From Gamarada debralockiae (Eukaryota > Ascomycota > Leotiomycetes > Helotiales > Hyphodiscaceae): DNA of 64,000 nucleotides. The notes under the pieces are model-generated. The model was not told the origin of the DNA. It did not search any database and worked only from the letters and a program-made list of their open reading frames with translations. A program made the translations under genes and the position numbers. This document shows positions 23,296 to 33,969 of this stretch, piece after piece. The stretch's first letter is position 1. Every line of letters starts with the position of its first letter. The stretch spans positions 62,001-126,000 of the forward strand of contig NXFV01002076.1 in the NCBI GenBank assembly GCA_002803225.1, given 5' to 3'.

Positions 23296-24045
23296 TCAGT
23301 TGCGCCCCTAGACTTGAGATTAGCTAATGAAGAAACCCTAATGGAGGGATTGATTGTACCTCTAAGAAGCCACTCATAAAGTTCTGTGGTCGTCTTGCAT
23401 TTGGATCCTCCTCTGCTCGGAAATACTTGAGGATGTGGGGTACTTGCTTCCAGTAGTTCAATGTCTCCTGTAGAACCAATATGTCAGCCAATGCACCAAT
23501 CGCGATATAACCAGCCATCTCTCTCCAGGTGCTGTCCAGAAGTCCCCAAAGCCTCTATCGCCTCCAGTCCATCAAACACTATTCTCCCCTCGAGCAAATC
23601 CGAATCTGTCTAACAGGAGTCCACGAACCTGGTACTCCGCATGACTCTGAAATAATAACATATCCACCACTGAAATCTGGTTCACGTATCGATGCCGCTC
23701 AAACTCCTGCCTCATCTTCGTCCTCAGCACAGAAACCGGGATTCCGAGCGAGTACATCGTCTGGATCTCAGGAGCCTGTCCGACACAATCATTAGCCTCG
23801 ATCTCTCAATCTCTCTCAACTATCGTCCAGGACCTCAATTCTGCACTAGATTTCTTTCAATCTCAGTGGTGCTGGGATAACATACAGATCGGATCCATTC
23901 TCGATAGCTCTTCAAAACTCGTCGTTTCGCATCGCTCCAATTGACGGCTACAGACACACAATTAGCTCTCGCAGACTTCGCAAACATACAGGTAAGACAT
24001 ACATTGGCGCGTCCGCTGCGCGAGGTATGTTGGGTTGATTACCAT
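23296..24045 (-). CDS. NADH:ubiquinone oxidoreductase LYR-type subunit (NDUFA6/B14-like)
   Basis: Five exons (24003-24045, 23886-23947, 23629-23775, 23360-23467, 23296-23307) with introns of 55, 110, 161 and 52 nt give 123 aa. The sequence holds an LYR-like motif in [18 protein letters not shown], then [35 protein letters not shown] and a final GFLEGRN. NDUFA6 is an LYR-motif subunit of mitochondrial complex I that binds the acyl carrier protein in the matrix arm. The last exon is only 12 nt including the stop; reading past its donor would add about nine unrelated residues. It shares a 257-bp divergent promoter with BUD31. Confidence 0.9.
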
Positions 24046-24302
24046 GGTGCTGGTGGTTGTTGCGGAGCTTTGCTTCGGGCGATGAGGTCTGGAATTGAGC
24101 TCGGATGAGGGTTCAAAGTCGACACGTGACCGAAACTTTATTTGGGGATTCAAGGCGAGAAGGCTGAGATTTTTGGGGAGCTTAAAATCACCCCGCCACT
24201 ACAACCTCTTTTGCCAATCACTCAACGCCGCACAACCGTCAAGATACGAACAACCTCAGATCTACGAGATAAGAAGCTCAGTTTTAGAACGCCGAAGTCA
24301 AG

Positions 24303-24806
24303 ATGCCAGCAATCCGCCACGCCTCCAAGAGGAAAGCCCCTCCAGCAGGCTTCTCCGACATCGAAGACGACCTCCTAATCTTCAGCAACAAAATGAAAGA
24401 CGCCGAGAACGCACCCACGACCAATGTCCCCCGCCATCAAGTCCACTGGCCGATCTTCCAAATCTCGCATCAGAGAAGCAGATACGTGTATGAGCTGTAC
24501 TACGAGAAGGAGGCTATTTCGAAGGAGCTTTATGAGTGGTTGCTGAAGAATGGTTATGCGGATGCGATGCTGATTGCTAAGTGGAAGAAGACGGGTTATG
24601 AGAAGGTATGTGTTCTACTTCTGTGTTTATTGGGGAGGGGATAGAGGCTGACAGGGATATAGTTGTGCTGTCTGAGATGTGTGCAGACGAAGGAGACGAA
24701 CTTTAACTCGACTTGTATATGTCGGGTTCCGAAGGCGCAGATGAAAGAGGACCAGGCGATCGAGTGTGTGAGCTGCGGATGCAGAGGATGTGCTTCTAGT
24801 GACTGA
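24303..24806 (+). CDS. BUD31: pre-mRNA splicing factor Bud31/G10 (Cwc14)
   Basis: Exons 24303-24605 and 24663-24806 around a 57-nt intron encode 148 aa. The protein matches the G10 family along its length: [20 protein letters not shown], then [26 protein letters not shown] split by an intron after KKTGYEK. The Cys-rich zinc cluster follows, [20 protein letters not shown] and [11 protein letters not shown]. Bud31 is a small zinc-cluster protein of the spliceosomal NineTeen complex, acting in the nucleus during catalytic activation. The start is the first ATG and gives the usual family length. Confidence 0.96.
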
Positions 24807-25842
24807 GCAACGAGGGGAGGGTCATGGGTTGCTATTTGGATGCTTTGATGATACCAGCACCGGCGTTTGAGGGTTAGCGGAAAGCTTCTGCTCATGGAGA
24901 TGGAGTTGCATATCATTGCCCTGGAGTTTAGGATGGCACGACCTGGATGGAAAGGCTCTATAGGGCCAGACTCTCTCACGAGAGCTTACCTATGAATGAA
25001 AACTCATAAACCTGGATATGGAGTTGAGTTCCTCTCCTTCGGAGGACTGGCGTTCATTATCATGTAAATGCATCATATCTTTTTAAATATAAGAACCTAG
25101 GAGAGCGAGCAACAGAAGATATCAAGACCATCCCTACAAGAAGTCCCGACCATCAAAGCCCATGACCAAGAGCAGTTTGCTGGGCATGTTTTCAGGATTC
25201 AGCTAACTCTCTCAATTTCATAATCTCTCACAGTCCTTATGTTGTGCCCTAGCTCTTTCAGCTGTTTATCATTATCGTTATCATTTGTCATTCATAACCC
25301 TCATGGTTGGATCGGCGTAAGACAAATCAATCAATCATTTTGTCATTGTCGACAGTCTTTATCATCTTCAACTGCCATTATCACCGTCAACTCCTCAATC
25401 CATCGCAGTTACTCCTTCGTCGGGCGTATCTAGCGTTCCGTCTTATATCGTTCAAGGGTGACTCAAACTTGCGCTCTCTGCGACTTCCCTGGCAAGCTGG
25501 CTGCCTCCTCTGGATCATCGCATAACTTGTCAATGTAAGGGCTGAAGGAACAAGCTTTACGTCGAAGAATGGCTCCTTTTATACACACCATCGTGGCGTC
25601 AAGATCATTCATTCACTTACAGCCATAGTCAATTCCAAAGTAGCATCAACGGCCAGATAATGATTTCGAATCATGTATCATATTCCGAACGCTATTGTCT
25701 TTGACGCCTAACGCAACATTTCCATGATCCCGGGATATTCTAGATTCCGTGACCCCTCCTATACGCCCGGAGATTGTTACCTCCGAGATACTACATGTTG
25801 AAATTCCTTCTAGCTTTGAAACCAGTTCAATGCAAGATATCG
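24807..25842. other. convergent 3' flanks of BUD31 and CaMKK
   Basis: About 1 kb without a gene. A TTATC/ATTATC-rich patch lies at 25265-25390. No coding, RNA or repeat feature is supported. Confidence 0.5.
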
Positions 25843-28431
25843 TTAGGTCTCGTCACTTCCCCTCTTCTCCGCCATTTCTTTCCTCTTCTCCATCGCCATA
25901 TGCATCACGCTTTCCCAAACAAACCCCCCTCTATTACCAAGATCCTTCCCCATAGCCTTCGTGTTTTCCATGGCCTTCGCTGCAATATCAGAGAATGTGT
26001 GGTCAGTTCCGCCGACCTCGTCTTTGGAAAGAGGCTGCTCGTGGTGCTTTTCCCTCCCACGATCGAGAAGGCCTTTGAATCCCTCGTGAGGCAACTCTTC
26101 CACTTCCGATTGCTTCGGAGCATCGATCATGATTTCATCTGCTTTATACTCTTTCTTACTATCCACTCGTCTAGTTAGGTAGATGGTAGCTTTGTGGCCC
26201 TGAGCAGCTCTAATGCGCTCCACTTCCTCCTGATAGGCAGTGTCATAGATACTGAACTCAGCTGCGGTAGGTGATTCTGCCACGATATCCTGCGGCGGAG
26301 CGTCCAGAGAATCTTGACCTCCACTACCAATGCCAAGAAAGAGGGGCGCTTCATCCAAGGGGTAATGAGCATGACCTTTCTCGCCCGAGGAATCCGAATG
26401 CAGCTCTGGGCGTTCAGGGAGGTCGTCGGAATTGGCCTTCTTGCCCTTGTGGTGAGGTTGATCTTGGGAGTTTTCACGGCTCGAGGGATGGATAACTGTC
26501 ACAGCTGAGTCCATCTTGTTGGCCATCGGCCGCCTAGAATCCTTAGAGTCAGGTCTGTCAATGTCATGATGAACACCCTCAGCAGCCAGAGCGGTTTCGA
26601 CCATCCTTCGATCATGCATATCGACGCTTCTTGATTTGTGCAGGGCGGGCTCAGATGTTGCATCAGAGCCGTATGCTGTATGAAGAGTGCGGATACCCTT
26701 GCCAAGGGTGCCAGACAGTGCAGTCGGTCTCTTTTTGTCAATGAGGCCCTTGAACTTATTGACAGCTTTCATCTGGGTCGAATTAGCAATTATGAAGCTT
26801 TGCGTCTCTAGGGTTACATACCAGAACAATAAGATTTCTCATCTTCGCTGTAATTGCATGGTTGACCTCAATATCACTTGGAGGTTGTACCAGATCTGCA
26901 GTATTTTCCTCTGCAGACAATAATGGGTCTCTCCCGTTTTTCGTTACCCATGGATGTTGCTATGACTCATCAGCTTCTTTGACCCCGAAAACAATGACTT
27001 AGTAAAGCAACATACCCTCAGTTCTGCCATTGTGATCCTCGTCTTCGGGTCTTTATCCAATAACCTTCTCATCAGATCCACGAACTCAGGTTCATTGTCC
27101 GGTGCGATATCCACTTGGTCGTTCCGAATGGCTTCATACAATTCCAGGACTCCTGGGCGTTCAAAAGGAATGCATCCAAACCGGAGGCAGTAAAGAGAAA
27201 TGCCCATAGACCAAATGTCAGCAGCTTTACCAGAAATATCCCCATGTTTCGTAACACAAAGCTCCGGAGGTAGGAAGGCCGGAGAGCCAGCAGATTTGGC
27301 AGTCATCATTTCAGACTGTTTCTCGAACATCTCTGACACCCCAAAATCGACAATTTTGAGAACGTCGTCCTCGGTTAAAAGAAGATTGTCTGGCTTAATG
27401 TCTCGGTGGACAACACCCTGTGCATGTACTTTGTATCACTTAGCTCACAGTTGAAAGGGGGTCTGAGCGTGATGCTTACGGTACTCAATCCCCAATATCA
27501 GATCTCTGAACCAGCATCTACAGCTCTCTGCGTCGTACGGATCTGCTCTCTCATTCAGACCTACTTTCATCACAACTCCTTTCTTGCACATTTCCAGGAC
27601 CATGTACAAAGAATCCTCCTCAGGATCATCAAGCACTTCTATCAGAGAGACCAGATTCGGATGATTCAGCTTCTTCATGATAGCGATTTCCTCCTTGATC
27701 AAGTACAATGGATTGCCTTGCTCGTTGCCGTCATGAATATCGGATGCCGAGTGCCGGTGTAAAGGGGCGTTGAAGCCACTACTTCCTGCAGCCAAATGTC
27801 CCGGAAGTCTAAGGCCACGAGGTCTTCGGAGAATATTCGACTGCGCTCGTTTCCGTAATCGTGATTTCGAGAACTCCTTGACTGCCTGCGCATTTCCTGT
27901 TAGCGACCTAACCATTGCCATAAAGTAATTGTTGTAGCTTCCGGATCTTGCTCACATATTCCTTGCCATACTGATCCACTGCAAGATGGACGGCTCCAAA
28001 CGAGCCTCGTCCAATTTCGTCTTTTATGATATACTGATTAATATGGTGCTCGGCTTTGCCATCTTCCTCATTATTCGTGTATTCAGATCTCGCGTTGAGC
28101 GTTTCCTTCACCGTTCGATGTTGGGAGGCATTGCGGCGGTGATGTCTGAGAGGGCTTTGGTAGGATGGAGTGGAGCTGCAATCATCAGCACAGTCGGGCC
28201 AGTGCAGGAAATAGATTGAACATACAGATGCTTGATTATAGGAGGTCTGCCATATTCCGTATCGCCGGGAACATCAAGGGAAATGCCTGTCCAGATCGCT
28301 GTAAGGGAGTGTCTAAAATGTGGAGCATCGAATTACCAACCATGAGAAGGGAGAATCCCAACCTCAGCTTCTTTCTTGGTGATGTCCCCCGCATGGCCTG
28401 GCTGTTCGCAGTCACTTGCGAGTGAATCCAT
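25843..28431 (-). CDS. Ca2+/calmodulin-dependent protein kinase kinase (CaMKK/Ssp1-like)
   Basis: Seven exons: 28341-28431, 28226-28298, 27956-28175, 27480-27885, 27016-27428, 26822-26959 and 25843-26772, giving 756 aa. The kinase domain covers about residues 92-415: DEIGRGSFGAV, AVKEF lysine, a basic insert, catalytic VVHRDIKPDNLLL, IVDFGVSE, and SPAFLPPE in the activation loop. This layout (insert between the lysine and the C-helix, HPNLVSLIEVLDDP) is typical of CaMKK/Ssp1/CmkC upstream kinases. Known role: they phosphorylate CaMK or AMPK-type kinases in response to calcium or nutrient stress. The long C-terminal tail is charged and disordered. The first intron (28299-28340) is only 42 nt with a weak GTTGGT donor, so the N-terminal 30 residues are the least certain part. 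Confidence 0.9.
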
Positions 28432-28696
28432 GATTGTGTCTCTTGTCTACTCTGCGCTGCATGATCAAAGACTGGAGTGTCCTCTACAAGGAGGTGAAGG
28501 AGAGGTGCAACTTTGCGTCGTGAGGCTGGATCATGCTGGTGCTGGACGAATAGTGAGGACTTGCTGGGGTTGACTGCAGGCTTGGCGAAGCTTGTTTTCT
28601 CAGCCGTCGATTCGGCTGCCATTTCGTTCCCTCGAAACTCCAAGCAGCCTTGTCTTCTCTTCATGTACATGCGAATTTTACAGCATCGTTGGCATC

Positions 28697-29382
28697 ATGG
28701 TTGTCTACTCCTTCTACATTTTTGATCGGCATAGTAAGCTCGGAATTTATCATCACATTATGCTGTCAATAGCACACTAATTTTGGAGCAGCGGAATGCA
28801 TCTACTCGAGGCTTTGGGCTAGACAAGATAGACCAATATCTTCAGGCGGCGCACCAGCGAGACCCATCTCCGACTCCAGCGCAGCGAGCAATGGCGCCAC
28901 GCCTGATATAGGATCTGCGAGGGCTCGTTCAGCTCGATTGAGTGCCCAGGACGATGCGAAGCTCATATTTGGGACAATATTCTCGTTACGAAATATGGTG
29001 CGGAAGCTTGGAGGCCCGGATGACAGGTGAGAAGCACAACACTTCCAGAGATCGAATGCAGAGATCTGACAAAATTCATAGCTTCATATCGTTTCGGACA
29101 GGCCAATACAAGTTGCACTACTACGAGACACCGACAAGCATCAAGTTTGTGATGCTCACGGATACACAAACTCCCAATATGCGCAACGTTCTACACCAGA
29201 TATACGTGAACCTCTATGTTGAATTTGGTAAGCTTCAATATACGATGCAATTGGATCTTGGCATTAATGGATGTACAGTTGTCAAGAACCCTCTATCGCC
29301 TGTAGAACATCCAGGTGGAGAAGGAGTCGCAAACGAACTGTTCGAGCTGGCTCTTGATCAGTTCATCACAAAGGTTCTGTGA
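28697..29382 (+). CDS. BET5: TRAPP complex subunit Bet5 (TRAPPC1)
   Basis: Four exons (28697-28733, 28792-29026, 29082-29227, 29279-29382) with introns of 58, 55 and 51 nt give 173 aa. The start MVVYSFYIFDRHTECIYS and the longin-fold blocks KLIFGTIFSLRNMVRKL, FRTGQYKLHYYETPTSIKFV and VLHQIYVNLYVEFVVKNPL match Bet5/TRAPPC1. A low-complexity loop (about residues 24-60) sits after the first strand, as in filamentous-fungal forms. Bet5 is a core subunit of the TRAPP exchange factor that activates Ypt1/Rab1 at the ER-Golgi boundary. It is divergent from the CaMKK gene, with 265 bp between start codons. Confidence 0.94.
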
Positions 29383-29704
29383 AGCATGGCTGGGTTCGCA
29401 TCAGGAGCAATATTAATGAGTATAATCTGGGGAGCGAGTGGCGCTAGCGCTAGTGTTGAGGACGTGTGGCTCGAAGGAGAGCTTGGCATCTAGTGGCGTT
29501 CATTACATTGCAGGTGTTGGGAGTTTCTTTCCACAAGGCATTGAAATGCCGATTAGAGAGGCACTACTTGGTATCTTACATATCTCATTTCGATTGATCG
29601 GTTTAAACAATTGACCCCGGTCCTACCTGCAGTTGCATATCCCGGCCCTTCTCCCGGAACCCTCCCATCTCACAAACTCTCTAAATCCCTCCAAATTACT
29701 TCCT
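29383..29704. other. convergent 3' flanks of BET5 and PEX3
   Basis: About 320 bp between stop codons. Nothing beyond likely 3' untranslated sequence is visible. Confidence 0.5.
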
Positions 29705-31410
29705 TCAGCTGGGGCTAGATTTCTCAGCAGTCTTGACAGCATTCCCCCAAGCACTCTCAAATGAGCTTGCAGTTCCGACGTCCACAACACTTTCTTGACC
29801 TGGAACAGCCTCACCGGCTTGTGCCGCGACAATCTCGGGTCCGGCTGGCCCTTCCTTTGCAACGAAAACAGTGCTGCCCTCATCATTCATTGGGCTAATC
29901 TCACTCTCCCAATTGCTGGAGTACACCACTGCCGCGAAAGCCTCCAGATCTCTGACTTGTTCCATAGACTGCAGATACTCATTAGGCACCCCATTGCCAA
30001 TTGAATGAGCCTGTCTAGTCAAAATTGCCAGGACAATAGGCAGTTTGACGGGTTTGGCATCAAACACTTCCGTGACTCTTGGACCATCCAAGTCCGGGAT
30101 TTCAGGGGTCGGAGGGATCTTGAAAGCTTGCTGGGAGATCTTCTGGTCCACAAGTGTTGAGAAACCAGCGTCAAGAAGCTTAGTCAACACGTGAGAGAAT
30201 GGTGGAGAGTCAATGAGATCCGAAGTCTCGTCCAGAAGGCGTCGTAGAGGAGTGAGTCCTGAGGAGGATATTGAAGGATTTTCGGAAGGAGCATCTTCTG
30301 TAGTCATACCGGATTCTTTCAGCACGAATTCTTCCTGCTCCTTTGGTGGAAGCAAATATTGCAACCACCTCGTGGCCTGCCGATCCGATTCTGTGGCGCC
30401 TTCGACTCTCTTCCGGACTTCGATGGTTAACTCGGAGAATTTCTGCATCGTTACATCGTCTCTGGGGCTCAAGCTGCTGAAGACGTCCTTGACAGCCGCT
30501 TCCACCTTCAGCATTACCTCTCTCCATCCTCTGTGAAGCAACCACCAGCTGAATGTCAGGTATCTCCGATTGGTTTCGAAGTCGTTTCCGTAGGCTTGAT
30601 CCGGATTATCGTCATCGTGGTTTTCCAAACTAATCGTTGACTGTTCTACACCACCAGTTGCCAAAGACACCACGCTGGATAGATAACTCCTTCGACCGAG
30701 AAGATTCAGTTGTATTCTCGTGAGGAGTGTAAGCAAAGCCACGGTATATATTAAGGTAAACGATCGCGTGATTGCTATTGACTCAGTTAGCATGCAGTTT
30801 CCAATCTCTTGTCCTATAACTTACCACTAATCTTGAGATCGTTCCATAACTGCAACTTCGTCTTCTTCGTCTTTGGCACCTGTAGTCCACCATCTTGAGG
30901 TCCATCTCCCGCAGATAAGGCAGGCGGAACCCCTATCTGACTTGCATGCACTCCACTCTCGCTCTGAAAACTCGCCATGCTTCTGCCATCATCATCTGTC
31001 ACACTCGGAGGCCCGGAGCCCAGTTCAGATGGATGAGATTCTCCATTTCGTGCAAGCTTTGCCGCCTTCTGTTGCTGTAATTCAAAAGTTATGCGCTCAG
31101 TCTCTAATTCCGCGAGTATGTTATCCGTAGCTGTCGGAAGGAGGGCAAGGACAGTGAAGGTACAATCCTCTTGATTTTGTTCGAATCGTCGACGGAGACT
31201 GAATGATTATCGATGAGCATGTATGCTTTGATTTGGACTTGAATAGATTTACTTCTCTCGAGCTATGCGATCACTGCTCATTCGCTCACGAGCATCGGAG
31301 ATCTTTCCCAACACATATTGAGTAGCTACATAGCCAACACCAACAATGCCAAATCCAATCGCAAAAGGGGTTCTATATCGCCGGAACCATCTTCGAGTGG
31401 CGGCGATCAT
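29705..31410 (-). CDS. PEX3: peroxisome biogenesis factor Pex3
   Basis: Exons 31253-31410, 30825-31198 and 29705-30774, with introns of 54 and 50 nt, give 533 aa. The N-terminus is basic then hydrophobic (RRWFRRYRTPFAIGFGIVGV), the Pex3 peroxisomal membrane anchor. FEQNQEDCTFTVLALLPT and LWNDLKISAITRSFTLIYTV, split by the second intron, are family landmarks, as is LLTLLTRIQLNLLGRRSYL. Pex3 sits in the peroxisomal membrane, docks Pex19 and directs insertion of peroxisomal membrane proteins. Filamentous-fungal Pex3 proteins are about this length. The start lies 309 bp from the divergent ATG101 start. Confidence 0.95.
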
Positions 31411-31719
31411 AGCTTATATGAGCCTATTGTCAACAATAACATGCCGGTAGTAAATATCTTTGGTTGTGAGAAAATGTGTCAAAAGTTGCTGCAGTGATTG
31501 TTCACACGAGCTCCTTTTGGGAGGCCAGGCCGAGGTCGATGATGTGGCTGGGCAATGACTTGAAATCGATCAAAGCGAAAGTGGATCCTTTTGATAAGCC
31601 ACGCTGACCCACTTGCGTTGAAGCACTTGGTAACTACCCCTCCATCACTCCCACAACGTAAACAATTCATAAACTCCTGCCGTATATACGAAAAGCAAAT
31701 GCTGCATGAGATATTAGCA

Positions 31720-32412
31720 ATGGAACAGCGCCGGCCGCCTGAGTATATCATAGAAGTCTTTGCGGATCCCTCTTCAGTTAAGGACGTTGTTAGAGGTAAG
31801 ATCGCATCAAAACCTTGATCAAGAGCTCTTACTAACAGGTCCTGCATAGGCATCTTACACACCATCTTCTTCCATAGATTCTTTCCCTCTATTCGCCCGA
31901 AGACTCGCGATGTTCTCGACCTAACGCTGCCTGTTGTTGAGGATGTGGAGTTAGAGACCCTGATCGATCAACGGACTGCTACGCTGGTCAGACAATTAGA
32001 CACGAGTTCGGATATGGGCTTGAGAAATACGGGAGTGAGGGGACTCATGGCTGTTCAGTTCTTCGAGAAGAAGAGACGGAAGGCTTGGTTTACGAAGGGA
32101 GAGGAGGAGGTGTGTTGGGAACAGTGGACTCTGGATGTGACGCTGGCGACCCCGCGAACGGAGAGCGGTATGAAAACTTTGCGCTGCTGGTATTTGGATG
32201 TTGCTGATGATTATGCCCTTCTAGAAAGGGCCAAGGTTCGCAAAGCTATGGAGGCTATGCTTCTCAAAGCAGCCATGAAGATTGTGACGACGGTCAACAG
32301 AGAAAAGGATCATATTCCTCCCATCACCACCAGCGAGGCCAACCCATTTCCTTATCAGATCATTATCAATCCAAAAGGCGATGGGTGGGGAGCACGAATG
32401 GGTATATTTTGA
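31720..32412 (+). CDS. ATG101: autophagy-related protein 101
   Basis: Exons 31720-31795 and 31850-32412 around a 54-nt intron give 212 aa. The protein starts MEQRRPPEYIIEVFADPSSV and continues LHTIFFHRFFPSIRP, EDVELETLIDQRTATLVRQL and RCWYLDVADDYALLERAKV, which is the HORMA-fold Atg101 family. Atg101 pairs with the HORMA domain of Atg13 in the Atg1/ULK initiation complex and is present in fungi that lack the Atg29-Atg31 arrangement of budding yeast. An in-frame ATG seven codons upstream (31699) exists; I prefer the inner one because the family begins there. Overlapping promoter space with PEX3. Confidence 0.93.
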
Positions 32413-32570
32413 ATTAGAAGGGATCTTTGTACATGAAGAGTTCTAGGAGTTTTGGGAGCTTGGCATAGAGGGATTTGGTACTGATACCCACGAAACAAAG
32501 AATTTTGATTTGTAGAATACCCTTCCGTATTCTGGATTATCGCTGCCATGTCATGAAGTTTCGTACCTCG

Positions 32571-33466
32571 TTAAGTCCTACTAAACCCTCCGCTACCTTT
32601 ACCACGTCCCCGGCCGAATCTCACGCTTGGAGGTGCGAATTTCAAGGCGGACATCGCACCTGCTAGTCCTTCCATATCGGCATCATCTTGAGAGCTTCCA
32701 GGCGTCAAGACCTTACTTCCCTCCGGACTGTCTTCTTGAGGTGCCTCCTTTCCATCACCAACCCCCCGAATTTCAGTAGTAGTCTCTAGTGTTGAGCTGC
32801 GATGTCTTGCTCTTTCCTCCGAATTGGCTGTATGCTGTGTCGCTGAGCTCTTTCTTCGATGTCGTCCTGAACGTAACATAGAGCTTCTTCGATCAATGCC
32901 ATCATTTACCACACAGAAATCGTAGTCTTTAGGAAAGAGATGTTTGTCGATCAGGTGCATTCGTCTCTTCTCTGGAGTTGAACATTTTCGATCGCAGTCT
33001 TCAACAAAGCAGGAGTACTATGGATAGAATCAGAAGTAAGAAGATGTTGAAGGTAAAGGGGCATAAAGGGAATGATTAAACTCACCGTTTTCTCTCCCCT
33101 TTCCTTCCTAACACTGACCAAGGAATCATGATTCTCCTCGATGTGTAGGGTTAGGAAGTGCTCTGTGGGGAAATTCTTCCGGCATTCAGTGCAGCGATTC
33201 GTATGAGTTTTCAGATAATGGACTTCGTATTCTTCGTAAGTTGCAAATGAGAGGGTCTGACGGTGTGGTGGGAGAGAACATATCATTTCAGAAGCTGGTT
33301 GAGCTTCACCGCTTTCTGAGTCGAGATGTATAATTTTGGACGACGTGGAAGCCGATTTTGGAACTGTTGATGGATGAACAACTACTCGAGCACAGCTATC
33401 AGAGCCTCCTGGTTTATCGGAGTCTGGAGACAAAGGCTCAAAGTCTTCTCGTGAGCGCTTGGCCAT
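32571..33466 (-). CDS. C2H2 zinc-finger protein, ZNF511-like
   Basis: Exons 33086-33466 and 32571-33017 with a 68-nt intron give 275 aa. After a disordered, acidic N-terminus come closely spaced C2H2 units: YEVHYLKTHTNRCTECRKNFPTEHFLTLHIEENHD and, across the intron, YSCFVEDCDRKCSTPEKRRMHLIDKH, then FPKDYDF. A basic/serine tail and a C-terminal RFGRGRGKGSGGF end follow. This finger arrangement with the HLIDKHxFPKDYDF block is that of the conserved ZNF511 family, whose cellular role is poorly known; nucleic-acid binding is inferred from the fingers. The splice joins the fingers exactly in frame. Confidence 0.8.
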
Positions 33467-33969
33467 CTTTAAGACGGTGCGGGGTCAAATTTACTTTATT
33501 GGAACGACGGCTCTCTTAGTCGTGCTCTCCCTGCATTATCAGTCGATAAACGTGCTTGTTCTTCCAGCTTGAGACTGTCTTGTCTGTTGAAGTAAATAGC
33601 AGAACAAGGATACGGCTAAAGAGTGTTTTGGCAGTGGAAAGGCTGGGAATCAAGAAAGCCTTGCGAGAGAAACGAGGACGGATACAGCGCCACATTTCAG
33701 CCTCGTCAATCCGTGTGCTAGAACGTGCAGGGATGGGATCACTGGCCTGGAGTCACTCGATGCGACACCAACGCCGACGAACGTAACGATCAAACTTCAC
33801 GTCCTCCACTTTGCCCGGCTGTGAGCATTCTGTGCTTGCTTATGGCAACTTCTATTCACTTTGGAAGAAGCTCCTTATTCTTAAGCCGTTAGCGCCGATT
33901 TCTCGCTGCGCCAGTGAATCTGAATAGCCTTCAGTTTTCTCCCATTCCCTCGAAATCTACCACCTATGG
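33467..33969. other. divergent promoter, C2H2 gene and EST1-like gene
   Basis: About 500 bp between two start codons. It should hold both promoters; no distinctive motif or RNA gene was recognised. Confidence 0.5.
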
